DNA from: Lacrimispora sp046972725
GTDB lineage: Bacteria; Bacillota; Clostridia; Lachnospirales; Lachnospiraceae
Assembly (NCBI RefSeq): GCF_046972725.1
Contig: NZ_JBKVXF010000001.1
Location: forward strand, 682,001 to 746,000
DNA: 64,000 bases
Direction: 5' to 3'
The translations under genes and the position numbers were made by a program. The notes beneath the pieces are model-generated. The model searched no databases and had not been told where the DNA came from. It saw nothing but the letters and a program-made list of their open reading frames with translations. Shown piece after piece: positions 33,516 through 41,910 of this stretch (its first letter is position 1; every line of letters starts with the position of its first letter).

Positions 33516-34535
33516 ATGAAAAAATCTGTTAAACTGTTATTAAGCGCAGCAATTGCTGCTGCTGCACTCTCCGCCTGTTCAAAGGCTCCCGAAAAAGCAT
33601 CAGAAGGTTCTGCAGAAGGCAGTTCTTACACCATCGGCATCGGTCAGTTTGCAGAACACGGCTCTCTTGACAATTGCAGGGAAGGATTTTTAGAAGGCTT
33701 AAAAGAGGAAGGAATCGAAGAAGGCAAAAACCTGACCGTTATGTACGAAAATGCTCAGGCTGACGGCGGTACTGCAAGCCAGATCGTAAACAATTTCCTT
33801 TCCAAAAAAGCAGACCTTATCTGCGCCATCGCTACTCCAATGGCACAGGCGGCTTACAGCGGAGCGAAAAAATCAGAAATTCCAGTCATCTATACGGCTG
33901 TTACAGATCCAGCCGCTGCTTCTCTGGCTAATGAAGACGGCACTTCTGTCGGTGAAGTAACCGGAACCAGTGATAAGCTTCCGGTAGAAAAACAGCTGGA
34001 GATGATTCGTAAGATTCTACCTGATGCAAAAACCATTGGAATTCTTTACAGCACCAGTGAAGTAAACTCAGAAGCCGCAATTGCTGAGTATAAGGCAGCT
34101 GCAGCAGGCTTTGGCTTTGAAATCGTAGAAGGACCGGTCTCTGCTTCTGCCGACATCCCTCTGGCAACAGATAACCTTTTACAGAAGGTGGACTGTTTAA
34201 ATAACTTAACAGATAATACTGTAGTCAGCTCTCTTCCCCTCATTTTAGACAAAGCCGCAAAGAAAAACATTCCGGTCTTTGGAAGTGAAGTGGAACAGGT
34301 TAAGATCGGTTGCCTGGCAGCTATGGGACTTGATTACGTTGATTTAGGAAAACAGACAGGGAAAATGGCTGCAAAGGTCTTAAAGGGGGAAGCAAAGGCA
34401 AGCGAGCTGCATTTTGAAGTAATTAAGGAAGCTGCATTCTACGGCAATTCTAAAGCAGCAGAAAATCTTGGAATTACTATACCGGAAGAACTTACCGGTT
34501 CTGCCGCTGAAATCTTTGAGGATATAAAGCAGTAA
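33516..34535 (+). CDS. ABC importer substrate-binding lipoprotein (TrpX-like)
   Basis: 339 residues. A signal peptide ends in the lipobox LSAC (Cys21), so it is lipid anchored outside the membrane. The rest is a two-lobe periplasmic-binding fold of the COG2984 type (TIGIGQFAEHGSLDN; GTASQIVNNFLSKKADLI; AVTDPAAASL). Systems with this binding protein under a Trp T-box are the TrpXYZ tryptophan importers. The UGG-like specifier upstream supports that assignment. It is the first gene of a three-gene operon. Confidence 0.85.
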   Translation: MKKSVKLLLSAAIAAAALSACSKAPEKASEGSAEGSSYTIGIGQFAEHGSLDNCREGFLEGLKEEGIEEGKNLTVMYENAQADGGTASQIVNNFLSKKADLICAIATPMAQAAYSGAKKSEIPVIYTAVTDPAAASLANEDGTSVGEVTGTSDKLPVEKQLEMIRKILPDAKTIGILYSTSEVNSEAAIAEYKAAAAGFGFEIVEGPVSASADIPLATDNLLQKVDCLNNLTDNTVVSSLPLILDKAAKKNIPVFGSEVEQVKIGCLAAMGLDYVDLGKQTGKMAAKVLKGEAKASELHFEVIKEAAFYGNSKAAENLGITIPEELTGSAAEIFEDIKQ

Positions 34536-34571
34536 TACTTATCATCGAACCATATTGGAGGAAGTTAGAGC

Positions 34572-35456
34572 ATGTCAATCATACTTGGCGTTTTAGAAGA
34601 AGGCCTGGTTTATGCCATCATGGCATTGGGCGTATACATTACCTATAAAATTCTTGATTTTCCGGATCTGTCCGTGGATGGAACCTTTCCTTTGGGAGGT
34701 GCTATCACCGCAACTCTTGTCCTGGCAGGATTCAATCCGTTAGCAACACTGTTTATCGCCTTTGCTGCCGGCGTCCTGGCTGGATGTGTTACCGGTTTTA
34801 TTCACGTAAAATTAAAGGTAAGGGATCTTCTGTCAGGCATCATTGTCATGACTGCACTATACTCTGTTAATTTGAGGCTGGCAGGAAAGTCCAACGTGGC
34901 ATTTTTTAACAATGATTCCATCTTTGAGAACCCTCTGGTGAACCGTCTGGTTCCTGCAGCGCTTTCTGACATCAGCGTTATTATTATACTGGCTCTCATA
35001 GTACTTATCGTAAAGCTGCTTCTTGATCTGTATTTAAAAACCAGATCCGGCTACTTACTACGGGCTGTAGGGGACAACGAAACCCTTGTTACCTCTCTGG
35101 CCAAGGATAAAGGCTCTGTGAAGATTCTGGGCCTTGCCATTGCCAACGGCCTTGCCGCTTTAGCTGGTTCCGTCTACTGTCAGCAAAAAGGCTTCTTTGA
35201 GATCAGTATGGGTACCGGTACCATTGTTATCGGTCTTGCCAATGTTATTATCGGTACAAAATTATTCAAACGGTTTGGAGCGGTAAAGGCAACGACTGCA
35301 GTTGTCATTGGTTCCATCATTTATAAAGCCTGCGTATCCATTGCAATCTATTTAGGCATGGAGGCATCAGACTTAAAGCTTATTACTTCTGCGCTCTTTT
35401 TGGGAATCCTGATACTCAGCAACGGCAGAGAGAGGAAGGTGAAAAATCATGCTTGA
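34572..35456 (+). CDS. ABC importer permease (TrpY-like)
   Basis: 294 residues with eight to nine membrane segments. It belongs to the COG4120 family of the branched-chain-like permeases (FPDLSVDGTFPLGGAITA; VGDNETLVTSLAKDKG; GLANVIIGTKLF). It forms the channel for the lipoprotein and ATPase on either side and overlaps the ATPase gene by eight bases. The AGGAGG-like site is TTGGAGGAAG. Confidence 0.85.
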   Translation: MSIILGVLEEGLVYAIMALGVYITYKILDFPDLSVDGTFPLGGAITATLVLAGFNPLATLFIAFAAGVLAGCVTGFIHVKLKVRDLLSGIIVMTALYSVNLRLAGKSNVAFFNNDSIFENPLVNRLVPAALSDISVIIILALIVLIVKLLLDLYLKTRSGYLLRAVGDNETLVTSLAKDKGSVKILGLAIANGLAALAGSVYCQQKGFFEISMGTGTIVIGLANVIIGTKLFKRFGAVKATTAVVIGSIIYKACVSIAIYLGMEASDLKLITSALFLGILILSNGRERKVKNHA

Positions 35457-36222
35457 GCTCCATAACATCAACAAATATTACAATCAGGGAACGGTAAACG
35501 AGATGTGCCTGTTCCGGAACTTTTCACTGACCATAGAGGATCAGCAGTTTGTATCGGTTGTGGGAAGCAACGGTTCCGGTAAAACCTCTCTCCTTAACAT
35601 CATCTGCGGCAGCATTCCCTTAGACAGCGGCTCCATTCGTATCAACGGAACTGACATCACCAATATGCCGGAATATAAGCGCCAGCGCCGCATTGGAAGG
35701 GTCTATCAGAATCCTTCCATGGGAACCTGCCCAAACATGACAATCCTTGAGAATATGGCTATTGCAGATACCAAAGGAAAGCCTTTTAATCTTCTTCCCG
35801 GAACCAACAAACAGAGGATTAACTTTTATAAAGAACAGCTTCGCTCGCTGGGCCTTGGCCTTGAAGATAAACTCCACGTAAAGGTTGGCGTTTTATCCGG
35901 CGGTCAAAGACAGGCAATGGCACTGCTCATGTCCACCATGACTCCCATTGAATTTTTGATCTTAGACGAACACACCGCTGCTCTGGACCCCAAGACCGCC
36001 GAGATCATCATGGAGCTGACAGATAAAATCGTGAAGGAAAAACATCTGACCACCATTATGGTAACCCATAACCTGCGGTATGCGGTGGAATACGGAAACC
36101 GTCTGCTGATGATGCATCAGGGTTCTGCCGTAGTTGACAAATCGGAAGAGGATAAAAATGGTCTGGATACCGAATATATTCTTGAAAAATTCAATGAAAT
36201 CAGCATTGAGTGCGGCAACTAA
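35449..36222 (+). CDS. ABC importer ATPase (TrpZ-like)
   Basis: 257 residues of the COG1101 type. Walker A is VGSNGSGKTSLLN, the signature is LSGGQRQAMALLM and Walker B is FLILDEHTAALDP; the switch His follows in VTHNLRYAVEYG. It powers the preceding permease. It is the last gene before a hairpin terminator. Confidence 0.88.
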   Translation: MLELHNINKYYNQGTVNEMCLFRNFSLTIEDQQFVSVVGSNGSGKTSLLNIICGSIPLDSGSIRINGTDITNMPEYKRQRRIGRVYQNPSMGTCPNMTILENMAIADTKGKPFNLLPGTNKQRINFYKEQLRSLGLGLEDKLHVKVGVLSGGQRQAMALLMSTMTPIEFLILDEHTAALDPKTAEIIMELTDKIVKEKHLTTIMVTHNLRYAVEYGNRLLMMHQGSAVVDKSEEDKNGLDTEYILEKFNEISIECGN

Positions 36223-36247
36223 TTAAAAAATGTTTATTATTACCAAA

Positions 36248-36281
36248 AGAACTGATCAGAAATCCCTGACCAGTTCTTTTT
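36248..36281 (+). terminator. Terminator of the Trp importer operon
   Basis: AGAACTG/CAGTTCT outer stem with an inner TCAG/CTGA, then TTTTT. Confidence 0.8.
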
Positions 36282-36287
36282 ATAACT

Positions 36288-36800
36288 TTATTGAATTTTA
36301 ATCCAAAACCTCTGCTCCACAATTCCATCCACTGTAATTTCATTTTCCAGAATGCCGCCATTCTTAATTATGCTTTTTGCCGAGCCTACATTCTTTTTGT
36401 CGCAGACCATTAAAACTCTATCCAATCCAATTTTTTTACACTCTTTAAGCGCAAGACCAATCATCTTGGTCGCAATTCCTTTTCTTCTTTCGGAAGGCCG
36501 CACACCATCTCCAATATGTCCGCCATTCAGTAACAGGGAATCATTTAAATAATGCCTGATATTCACAGCTCCAACGAAGATATTCCGATCTGCATCCAAA
36601 CAAAAATAAGTCGTATAAGGTACAAATCCGTTTTCTTCTTCTTTATTATCCATATGATTGATATAATTATGAAAATCATGATAATCAAATCTTTTTATAG
36701 CATATGGTACAATAACCTCTCCAGACCCATACCATTCATCCATCATATCATTCAAATGGTTTTTATATATTTCATCTAATTTTACTAATTGAAGTTTCAC
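36288..36800 (-). CDS. GNAT-family N-acetyltransferase
   Basis: 170 residues from a GTG start, six bases after AGGGGG. The acetyl-CoA pyrophosphate loop is visible as GVRPSERRKGIATKMIG, and the C-terminal KKNVGSAKSIIKNGGILENE is typical of the RimJ/RimL or predicted-acetyltransferase (COG3981) group. The substrate is unknown. It is a lone gene between two operons. Confidence 0.82.
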   Translation of the reverse strand: MKLQLVKLDEIYKNHLNDMMDEWYGSGEVIVPYAIKRFDYHDFHNYINHMDNKEEENGFVPYTTYFCLDADRNIFVGAVNIRHYLNDSLLLNGGHIGDGVRPSERRKGIATKMIGLALKECKKIGLDRVLMVCDKKNVGSAKSIIKNGGILENEITVDGIVEQRFWIKIQ

Positions 36801-36876
36801 TCGATTCCCCCTGCCATGAATCTGGTTAAAATTTCAGCCTTTATTTGTATGCCACGATAGATTTTATATAAATAAA

Positions 36877-36902
36877 AACCGACCAGGAGTTTCTGACCGG
36901 TT
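36877..36902 (-). terminator. Terminator after the first KDG-type kinase
   Basis: AACCG-GTCAG / CTG-gTCGGTT stem on the minus strand followed by TTTATT. Confidence 0.6.
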
Positions 36903-36930
36903 CTTATCTATAATTTTATTCACCCAACTT

Positions 36931-37956
36931 TTATCTGCTCATTTCACTCTGAGGACCCTTCTCATTGTGTTCACGGATAACCGTATCAACTTCACTTAAA
37001 TCAGAAGTCGGCAAATCACCAGGAATGGTATTCTTTAACGCTGCGGTTGCATTACCGTACTGAACTGCTTTCATACAGTCTCCGCCGCTGCTTAAAAGGC
37101 CGTAAAGAGCCCCGGCAATGTAAGCGTCTCCGCTTCCGATCCTATCCACTACATCGATGTTGTGATAAGGTTCTTCTTCGTAATATTCCCCTCTGGCTGC
37201 ATCGTATATAACCGATCCAAACGTATGACTTTTGGGGCTATGTACGATTCTCTGAGTAGAAGCCACAATAGAAATCGGATATTCTTCCGTAAAGCTTTTC
37301 ATCATCTCTTTGACAGTTCCCTGTTTTTTAAAGGTCAGTCTTGCAGTATCTTCGGAACAGAAGAATATATCCACGTAAGGAAGAATCTGTTCAATGCATG
37401 CTCTTGCCTCTTCCCCCGTCCACAAATTCCCACGGAAGTTCACATCAAAGGATATAATGGTACCGCTTTCCTTAAATTTCTTAATCATATCTATGGCCGT
37501 CTTCCTGGTATTGTCGCAAAGAGCAAGAGTGATCCCAGTGGTATGGAAACAGGTCGTCGCTTTATACATCTCATCAGGGAAGGAGTCTTCACTGATATTA
37601 ACAAAGGAACTGTTCTTTCTGTCGTAAACCACCTTTGGCTTTCTTGGATACGCTCCGTACTCATAATAATATAGCCCCAGTCTGGCATTTGAGCTTTGAT
37701 CATATACAAAATAGTCATCACTGATTCCATAGGAACGGACTTTATTCTTTGCAAATTTTCCCATATCATGAGCAGGAAGCTGGGTCACTAAACCAGTGTG
37801 AAGTCCTAAAAGAGCTGCACCCACTGCAACGTTTAACTCCGCACCGCCAACCTGTTTCATAAAGGAATCGCCTCGGACAAGTCTTTCTACGCCTGCCGGA
37901 GACAGACGTAAAAGCAATTCGCCCAGACTTAATAAATCAAATGGTCTGTCGCTCAT
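36931..37956 (-). CDS. PfkB-family sugar kinase, KDG-kinase-like (copy 1)
   Basis: 341 residues of the ribokinase fold. The substrate-lid region has VGGAELNVAVGAALLG. The anion hole and catalytic Asp are in IDVVDRIGSGDAYIAGALYG. It is related to copy 2 just upstream and to 2-keto-3-deoxygluconate kinases, but differs enough to use another sugar acid. It lies after a strong terminator that ends the eda-kdgK unit, so it may be expressed at a lower or separate level. Confidence 0.8.
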   Translation of the reverse strand: MSDRPFDLLSLGELLLRLSPAGVERLVRGDSFMKQVGGAELNVAVGAALLGLHTGLVTQLPAHDMGKFAKNKVRSYGISDDYFVYDQSSNARLGLYYYEYGAYPRKPKVVYDRKNSSFVNISEDSFPDEMYKATTCFHTTGITLALCDNTRKTAIDMIKKFKESGTIISFDVNFRGNLWTGEEARACIEQILPYVDIFFCSEDTARLTFKKQGTVKEMMKSFTEEYPISIVASTQRIVHSPKSHTFGSVIYDAARGEYYEEEPYHNIDVVDRIGSGDAYIAGALYGLLSSGGDCMKAVQYGNATAALKNTIPGDLPTSDLSEVDTVIREHNEKGPQSEMSR

Positions 37957-37987
37957 TTTGATATTCCCTCCATAAGTCTTAAAAAAG

Positions 37988-38011
37988 GGGGGTCATTGCA
38001 AAATGACCCCC
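37988..38011 (-). terminator. Terminator between the two KDG-type kinase genes
   Basis: Perfect ten-base stem GGGGGTCATT/AATGACCCCC with a run of six T on the minus strand. Confidence 0.88.
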
Positions 38012-38075
38012 GATGTCTTATATTATTTGTAAATGGCAGGAATCCATATCCTGTCTGCAAACAGTCGGTCAGTAA

Positions 38076-39107
38076 TTATCTCTGAACACGTCCGGATCCA
38101 TCTCCGCCTGCCAGATTCTCAACATCTTCTCTGGTTACCAGGTTAAAGTCTCCAGGAATTGTGTGCTTTAATGCGGAAGCTGCTACTGCAAACTCCAATG
38201 CACCCTTAAAGTCTTTTCCGTCAACCATTCCACAAATAACACCAGCTGCGAAGGAATCTCCGCCGCCTACACGGTCTACAATCGGTGTAATATGATATTT
38301 TCTGGAGTGATAGAATTCACGGGTTTTTCCATCCATGATACAAGCAGACCAGCCGTTATCAGATGCAGAATGGCTCTCACGCAAGGAGCTGATTACATAT
38401 TTGAAATTAAACTTGTCGATCATCTGATTAAAGATATCTACATAGCCCTGTAATTCCAGTTCGCCGCTTGTTACATCAGTATTGCCTGGCTTAAATCCAA
38501 GAACCTTTTCTGCATCCTCTTCATTGCCGATACATACATCAACATACTGCATTAAGTTTGTCATTACTTTCTGAGCCTTTTCAGAGGACCATAATTTCTT
38601 ACGGAAGTTTAAGTCAACGGAAACAGTCACTCCGTGAGCTTTTGCTGCCTTTAATGCAGCTTCCGTCAGTTCTGCAGCGCCATCACTTACTGCTGGGGTA
38701 ATTCCTGTAAAGTGGAACCAGTCAGCATCTTTAAAAATCTCATCAAAGTTAAAATCAGCGGCTGTGGCTGTAGAGATAGAGGAATGTGCTCTGTCATAAA
38801 CAACGGAAGAAGCTCTCATAGCAGATCCTGTCTCTAAGAAATAGATGCCAAGTCTCTCTCCGCCTCTTGCGATGTGCTTTGTTCCTACATTATATTTTCT
38901 TAAAGCTGCAACTGCACATTCACCAATGGGGTTCTTTGGTACTGCTGTTACAAACTCAGCGTCATGGCCGTAGTTAGCTAAAGAAACTGCTACGTTTGCC
39001 TCGCCGCCGCCGTAGTTTACATCAAATTCATCTGCCTGAATAAATTTTTCGTTGTTCGGGGTAGATAATCTTAACATGATCTCGCCCATGGTTACGATCT
39101 TTGCCAT
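38076..39107 (-). CDS. kdgK: 2-keto-3-deoxygluconate kinase (copy 2)
   Basis: 343 residues. It phosphorylates KDG to KDPG, the substrate of the aldolase encoded just upstream. Motifs are NYGGGEANVAVSLANYG, the central FHFTGITPAVSD typical of KdgK, and DRVGGGDSFAAGVICG with the catalytic Asp. It lies 35 bases after eda in the same transcript. The assignment over copy 1 rests on this coupling and on the closer motif match. Confidence 0.9.
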   Translation of the reverse strand: MAKIVTMGEIMLRLSTPNNEKFIQADEFDVNYGGGEANVAVSLANYGHDAEFVTAVPKNPIGECAVAALRKYNVGTKHIARGGERLGIYFLETGSAMRASSVVYDRAHSSISTATAADFNFDEIFKDADWFHFTGITPAVSDGAAELTEAALKAAKAHGVTVSVDLNFRKKLWSSEKAQKVMTNLMQYVDVCIGNEEDAEKVLGFKPGNTDVTSGELELQGYVDIFNQMIDKFNFKYVISSLRESHSASDNGWSACIMDGKTREFYHSRKYHITPIVDRVGGGDSFAAGVICGMVDGKDFKGALEFAVAASALKHTIPGDFNLVTREDVENLAGGDGSGRVQR

Positions 39108-39142
39108 TTTGTACTCTCCTTAATTCTGCTGTTGATTTTTAA

Positions 39143-39793
39143 TTATTTGCGTGCTGCTGCTACTGCTTCTACGAACTCTTTTGCTTTTGCAGTAACTGCT
39201 GCGAAATCGCCTGTATTCGCGCCCTTTGTCAAGCTGCTTCCTGTACCCACTGCATATGCGCCGGCTTTGATCCATTTGTCAACATTATCAACGTCAACAC
39301 CGCCGGAGGGCATGAAGTTACCCTGTGGAAGAGGTCCTTTGAAAGAGCTGATTGCGGATGGTCCCATAATGTTGCCTGGGAAGATCTTGATGACGTCACA
39401 GCCTGCTTCTAATGCAGTGATTGCTTCGGTAGGTGTCATAACGCCTGGAAGCATAGGAACTCTGTAACGGTTGCAAAGCTTGATGGTCTCAACGTTTAAG
39501 CCTGGGCTTACTACGTAGTTTGCACCTGCAAGGATTGCTGCTCTTGCTGTCTCCGGATCAAGTACAGTACCTGCACCGATAACAACATCTTCATTCTTGC
39601 TATATTTTTCAGACATTTTTGCGATGAATTCAATTGGATTTCCTTCATCCATAGTCATTGTGATTTCAATAAAGTTGATACCGCCGGCAATAATCGCATC
39701 AACTACTTTCTCGCCCTGCTCTAAGCTTTTTGCACGAACAACAGCAACCAGACAGTCTTTTTTCATCTTTGATAAAACTTGTTCTTTTTTCAT
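39143..39793 (-). CDS. eda: KHG/KDPG aldolase
   Basis: 216 residues. It cleaves KDPG to pyruvate and glyceraldehyde 3-phosphate. The TIM-barrel has VVRAKSLEQGEKVVDAIIAGGI, GAGTVLDPETARAAILAGA and the Schiff-base Lys in CDVIKIFPGNIMGPS. It is the first gene after a promoter with a perfect 16-base operator, matching a site by the iclR gene, so it is probably repressed by that regulator. Confidence 0.95.
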   Translation of the reverse strand: MKKEQVLSKMKKDCLVAVVRAKSLEQGEKVVDAIIAGGINFIEITMTMDEGNPIEFIAKMSEKYSKNEDVVIGAGTVLDPETARAAILAGANYVVSPGLNVETIKLCNRYRVPMLPGVMTPTEAITALEAGCDVIKIFPGNIMGPSAISSFKGPLPQGNFMPSGGVDVDNVDKWIKAGAYAVGTGSSLTKGANTGDFAAVTAKAKEFVEAVAAARK

Positions 39794-39817
39794 GATTGTT
39801 CTTCTCTCCTTCTATAA

Positions 39818-39892
39818 ATTCGTATATACGAATCATCTTCATATTTACGATTCTTATACTTGAATATTAATCGTTTCTATTCATTTTGTCAA
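39818..39892 (-). promoter_or_regulatory. eda promoter with IclR-type operator
   Basis: Minus strand TTGACA (39892-39887), 17-base spacer, TAATAT (39869-39864). About 25-40 bases into the transcript is a perfect 16-base palindrome ATTCGTATATACGAAT (39818-39833). A near copy lies upstream of the iclR gene. Confidence 0.82.
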
Positions 39893-39902
39893 CAGGTAAT
39901 CC

Positions 39903-40664
39903 TCATATTTTCCCAAGAAACCCTAATAATCGGGATACCTCCATTCCCTTTTCAAAAATCAGTTTTCCGAGAGCTTCATAATCCTCCGAAGGCTTATAAA
40001 GAGTGGACACGCTGATGGCTCCAAGAACATTGCCATCCCGGTCAAAAACAGGGGCTCCTACGCACTGCATATGCTCTTCCATCTCTCTTGCGTCAAAAGC
40101 ATAGCCCGTCTCCCGGACCATGTCAAGCTCATGAATCAGCTGCTCTCTGTCCTTGATCGTCCGTTCAGTAAAACGGGTAAATTTGATCCGGCTGATCATC
40201 TGCTCTCTTTTCTCCTCTTCGCTGTACGCAAGAATCACCTTGCCAAGCGAAGTACAGTATAACGGATTCTTAGATCCTACGGTTGCTGTCGTTATAATAG
40301 GATTCTCCGGTTCAAATTTACATATGTATACAACATGATGATCCGAAGGAATTCCGAAAAAGACTGTTTTTCCCACTTCTTTTGAAAATGCCTTTAGAAC
40401 CGGCTCAATGATTCCTATAAAATCCAGATTATTGGTGTAATTGATCCCAATGCGGTAAGACATTAAACCTATGGTATAATTCTGCTTCTGCCCCCTCTTT
40501 ATATTAACCATTCCCATCTCTGCAAGAGTTGTGACAATATCATAGGCACTGGTTTTCGGCAGGTTCAGCTTCTCACAGAGATCATCTAATGTGGCACCTT
40601 CCGGTGTCCTGGATATCATCTTTAAGATTTCCACTGTTCTTTGTGTGGTTCTATTCAGTTTCAT
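39903..40664 (-). CDS. IclR-family regulator, KdgR-like
   Basis: 253 residues. An N-terminal winged helix (RTVEILKMISRTPEGATLDDL; LNLPKTSAYDIVTTLAEMGMV) is followed by the IclR effector domain (SLGKVILAYSEEEKREQMI; APVFDRDGNVLGAISVS). In this setting it probably senses KDG or a related sugar acid, as KdgR does. Matching palindromes stand before eda and before its own promoter, consistent with control of both. Confidence 0.88.
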   Translation of the reverse strand: MKLNRTTQRTVEILKMISRTPEGATLDDLCEKLNLPKTSAYDIVTTLAEMGMVNIKRGQKQNYTIGLMSYRIGINYTNNLDFIGIIEPVLKAFSKEVGKTVFFGIPSDHHVVYICKFEPENPIITTATVGSKNPLYCTSLGKVILAYSEEEKREQMISRIKFTRFTERTIKDREQLIHELDMVRETGYAFDAREMEEHMQCVGAPVFDRDGNVLGAISVSTLYKPSEDYEALGKLIFEKGMEVSRLLGFLGKI

Positions 40665-40688
40665 GACTTGCCTCCATTTCTAAGTCAT

Positions 40689-40740
40689 AGTATACTCCTG
40701 AATTTCAAAAAAATGCAAGTTTATTTTCGCATATACGAAA
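40689..40740 (-). promoter_or_regulatory. iclR promoter and operator
   Basis: Minus strand TTGCAT (40718-40713), 18-base spacer, TATACT (40694-40689). TTTCG-catata-CGAAA (40725-40740) just upstream of the -35 resembles the eda palindrome. Confidence 0.7.
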
Positions 40741-40744
40741 TTTA

Positions 40745-40758
40745 TGTAAGCATTTACA
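40745..40758. promoter_or_regulatory. LacI-family operator, distal copy
   Basis: TGTAAGCATTTACA, the exact reverse complement of the site at 40847-40860. The two centres are 102 bases apart. Confidence 0.7.
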
Positions 40759-40807
40759 AAAAGGCTGCTTTATACTTCAATATTTTAGGAAAACGACAAA
40801 TCAGGGA

Positions 40808-40860
40808 TTGTATTATTTATCATAATTAGTTATAATAAGTGAGGTATGTAAATGCTTACA
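40808..40860 (+). promoter_or_regulatory. Promoter and proximal operator of the lacI-uxaC unit
   Basis: TTGTAT (40808-40813), 17-base spacer, TATAAT (40831-40836). The operator TGTAAATGCTTACA (40847-40860) covers the expected start of transcription. Confidence 0.78.
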
Positions 40861-40878
40861 ATTACGGAGGTGCTGCTT

Positions 40879-41880
40879 TTGAATATATACGATGTTTCCG
40901 AACATGCTCACGTTTCAATTGCCACCGTTTCCCGCGTGATTAACGGGAATCCCAATGTCAGTGAAAAAACCAGGAAACGGGTACTTGCTGTCATGGAAGA
41001 ACTGGGCTATACCCCTAATGTATTCGCCAGAAGCCTTGGACTTAATACGATGAAGACCATTGGAATTATGTGTTCCGATTCCTCGGATCCCTGGCTGGCT
41101 GAAGCCATCTACTATCTGGAAAAGGAACTTCGGAGCAACGGCTATGATTCCATCCTCTGCTGCAGCGGATACCTCCCTGAGACAAAGAAGAAGTATTTGG
41201 AGCTGCTTTGTTCCAAACGCGTGGATGCAATCATTCTGACCGGTTCCCATTATATAGAAACCAGGCCCAGGGACAATGCTTATCTTTTGGAAGCGGCAAA
41301 GGAGATGCCTTTGATGCTGGTCAACGGCAGTCTGGAAGGAGAACAGATTTACAGCACCGTATGCGACGATCATGCCGCAGTTTACAGTGCGGTGACAAGC
41401 CTGTTTAAAGCCGGACGCAAAACCATACTTTATCTTTATTCCGGTAACTCCTACAGCAACTTATTAAAGCTTTCCGGCTACCGCAAAGCTGTAAGTGATG
41501 CAGGTTTTACCGTCAGGGAAGAACTTATGGTGCTTTGCAAAAAGGATTTGACTGCTGCAATGGAACGGCTTAAGCTTCTCTCCTCCGACGGAATTCATTT
41601 TGATGCTGTCCTGGCTGCCGAGGATATTCTGGCGGTAGGTGCGGTCAAATATGCGGATCAGGCCGGACTTAGGATTCCGGAAGATTTAAACATCATTGGA
41701 TATAATAATTCCATTCTTTCAAGATGTACCACTCCTGAGATCACTTCCGTAGACAATAAAGTCGAAGCACTGTGTACCACAACCGTCAACACTTTGATGA
41801 AAGTGCTAAACAACGGAAACGTACCGGCAAAAACTACGATCACACCGGAATTAATCAAACGAGGTACTACTAATTTTTAA
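40879..41880 (+). CDS. LacI-family transcriptional regulator
   Basis: 333 residues from a TTG start at 40879, chosen because GGAGG stands eight bases upstream and the protein then begins NIYDVSEHAHVSIATVSRVING, the usual LacI helix-turn-helix start. An in-frame ATG at 40852 lies inside an operator and is unlikely. The effector domain is complete (MKTIGIMCSDSSDPWLAEAI; FDAVLAAEDILAVGAVKYA; TTPEITSVDNKVEAL). It probably represses itself and the downstream uxaC in response to a hexuronate. Confidence 0.88.
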   Translation: MNIYDVSEHAHVSIATVSRVINGNPNVSEKTRKRVLAVMEELGYTPNVFARSLGLNTMKTIGIMCSDSSDPWLAEAIYYLEKELRSNGYDSILCCSGYLPETKKKYLELLCSKRVDAIILTGSHYIETRPRDNAYLLEAAKEMPLMLVNGSLEGEQIYSTVCDDHAAVYSAVTSLFKAGRKTILYLYSGNSYSNLLKLSGYRKAVSDAGFTVREELMVLCKKDLTAAMERLKLLSSDGIHFDAVLAAEDILAVGAVKYADQAGLRIPEDLNIIGYNNSILSRCTTPEITSVDNKVEALCTTTVNTLMKVLNNGNVPAKTTITPELIKRGTTNF

Positions 41881-41910
41881 TTATTTTATATACAAGGAGG
41901 ACTCTCTAAC

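Noticed and set aside
40852..40878. ATG start for the LacI regulator at 40852
   Set aside because: It lies in the operator and lacks a ribosome site. TTG at 40879 has GGAGG at the right distance and starts at the conserved helix.
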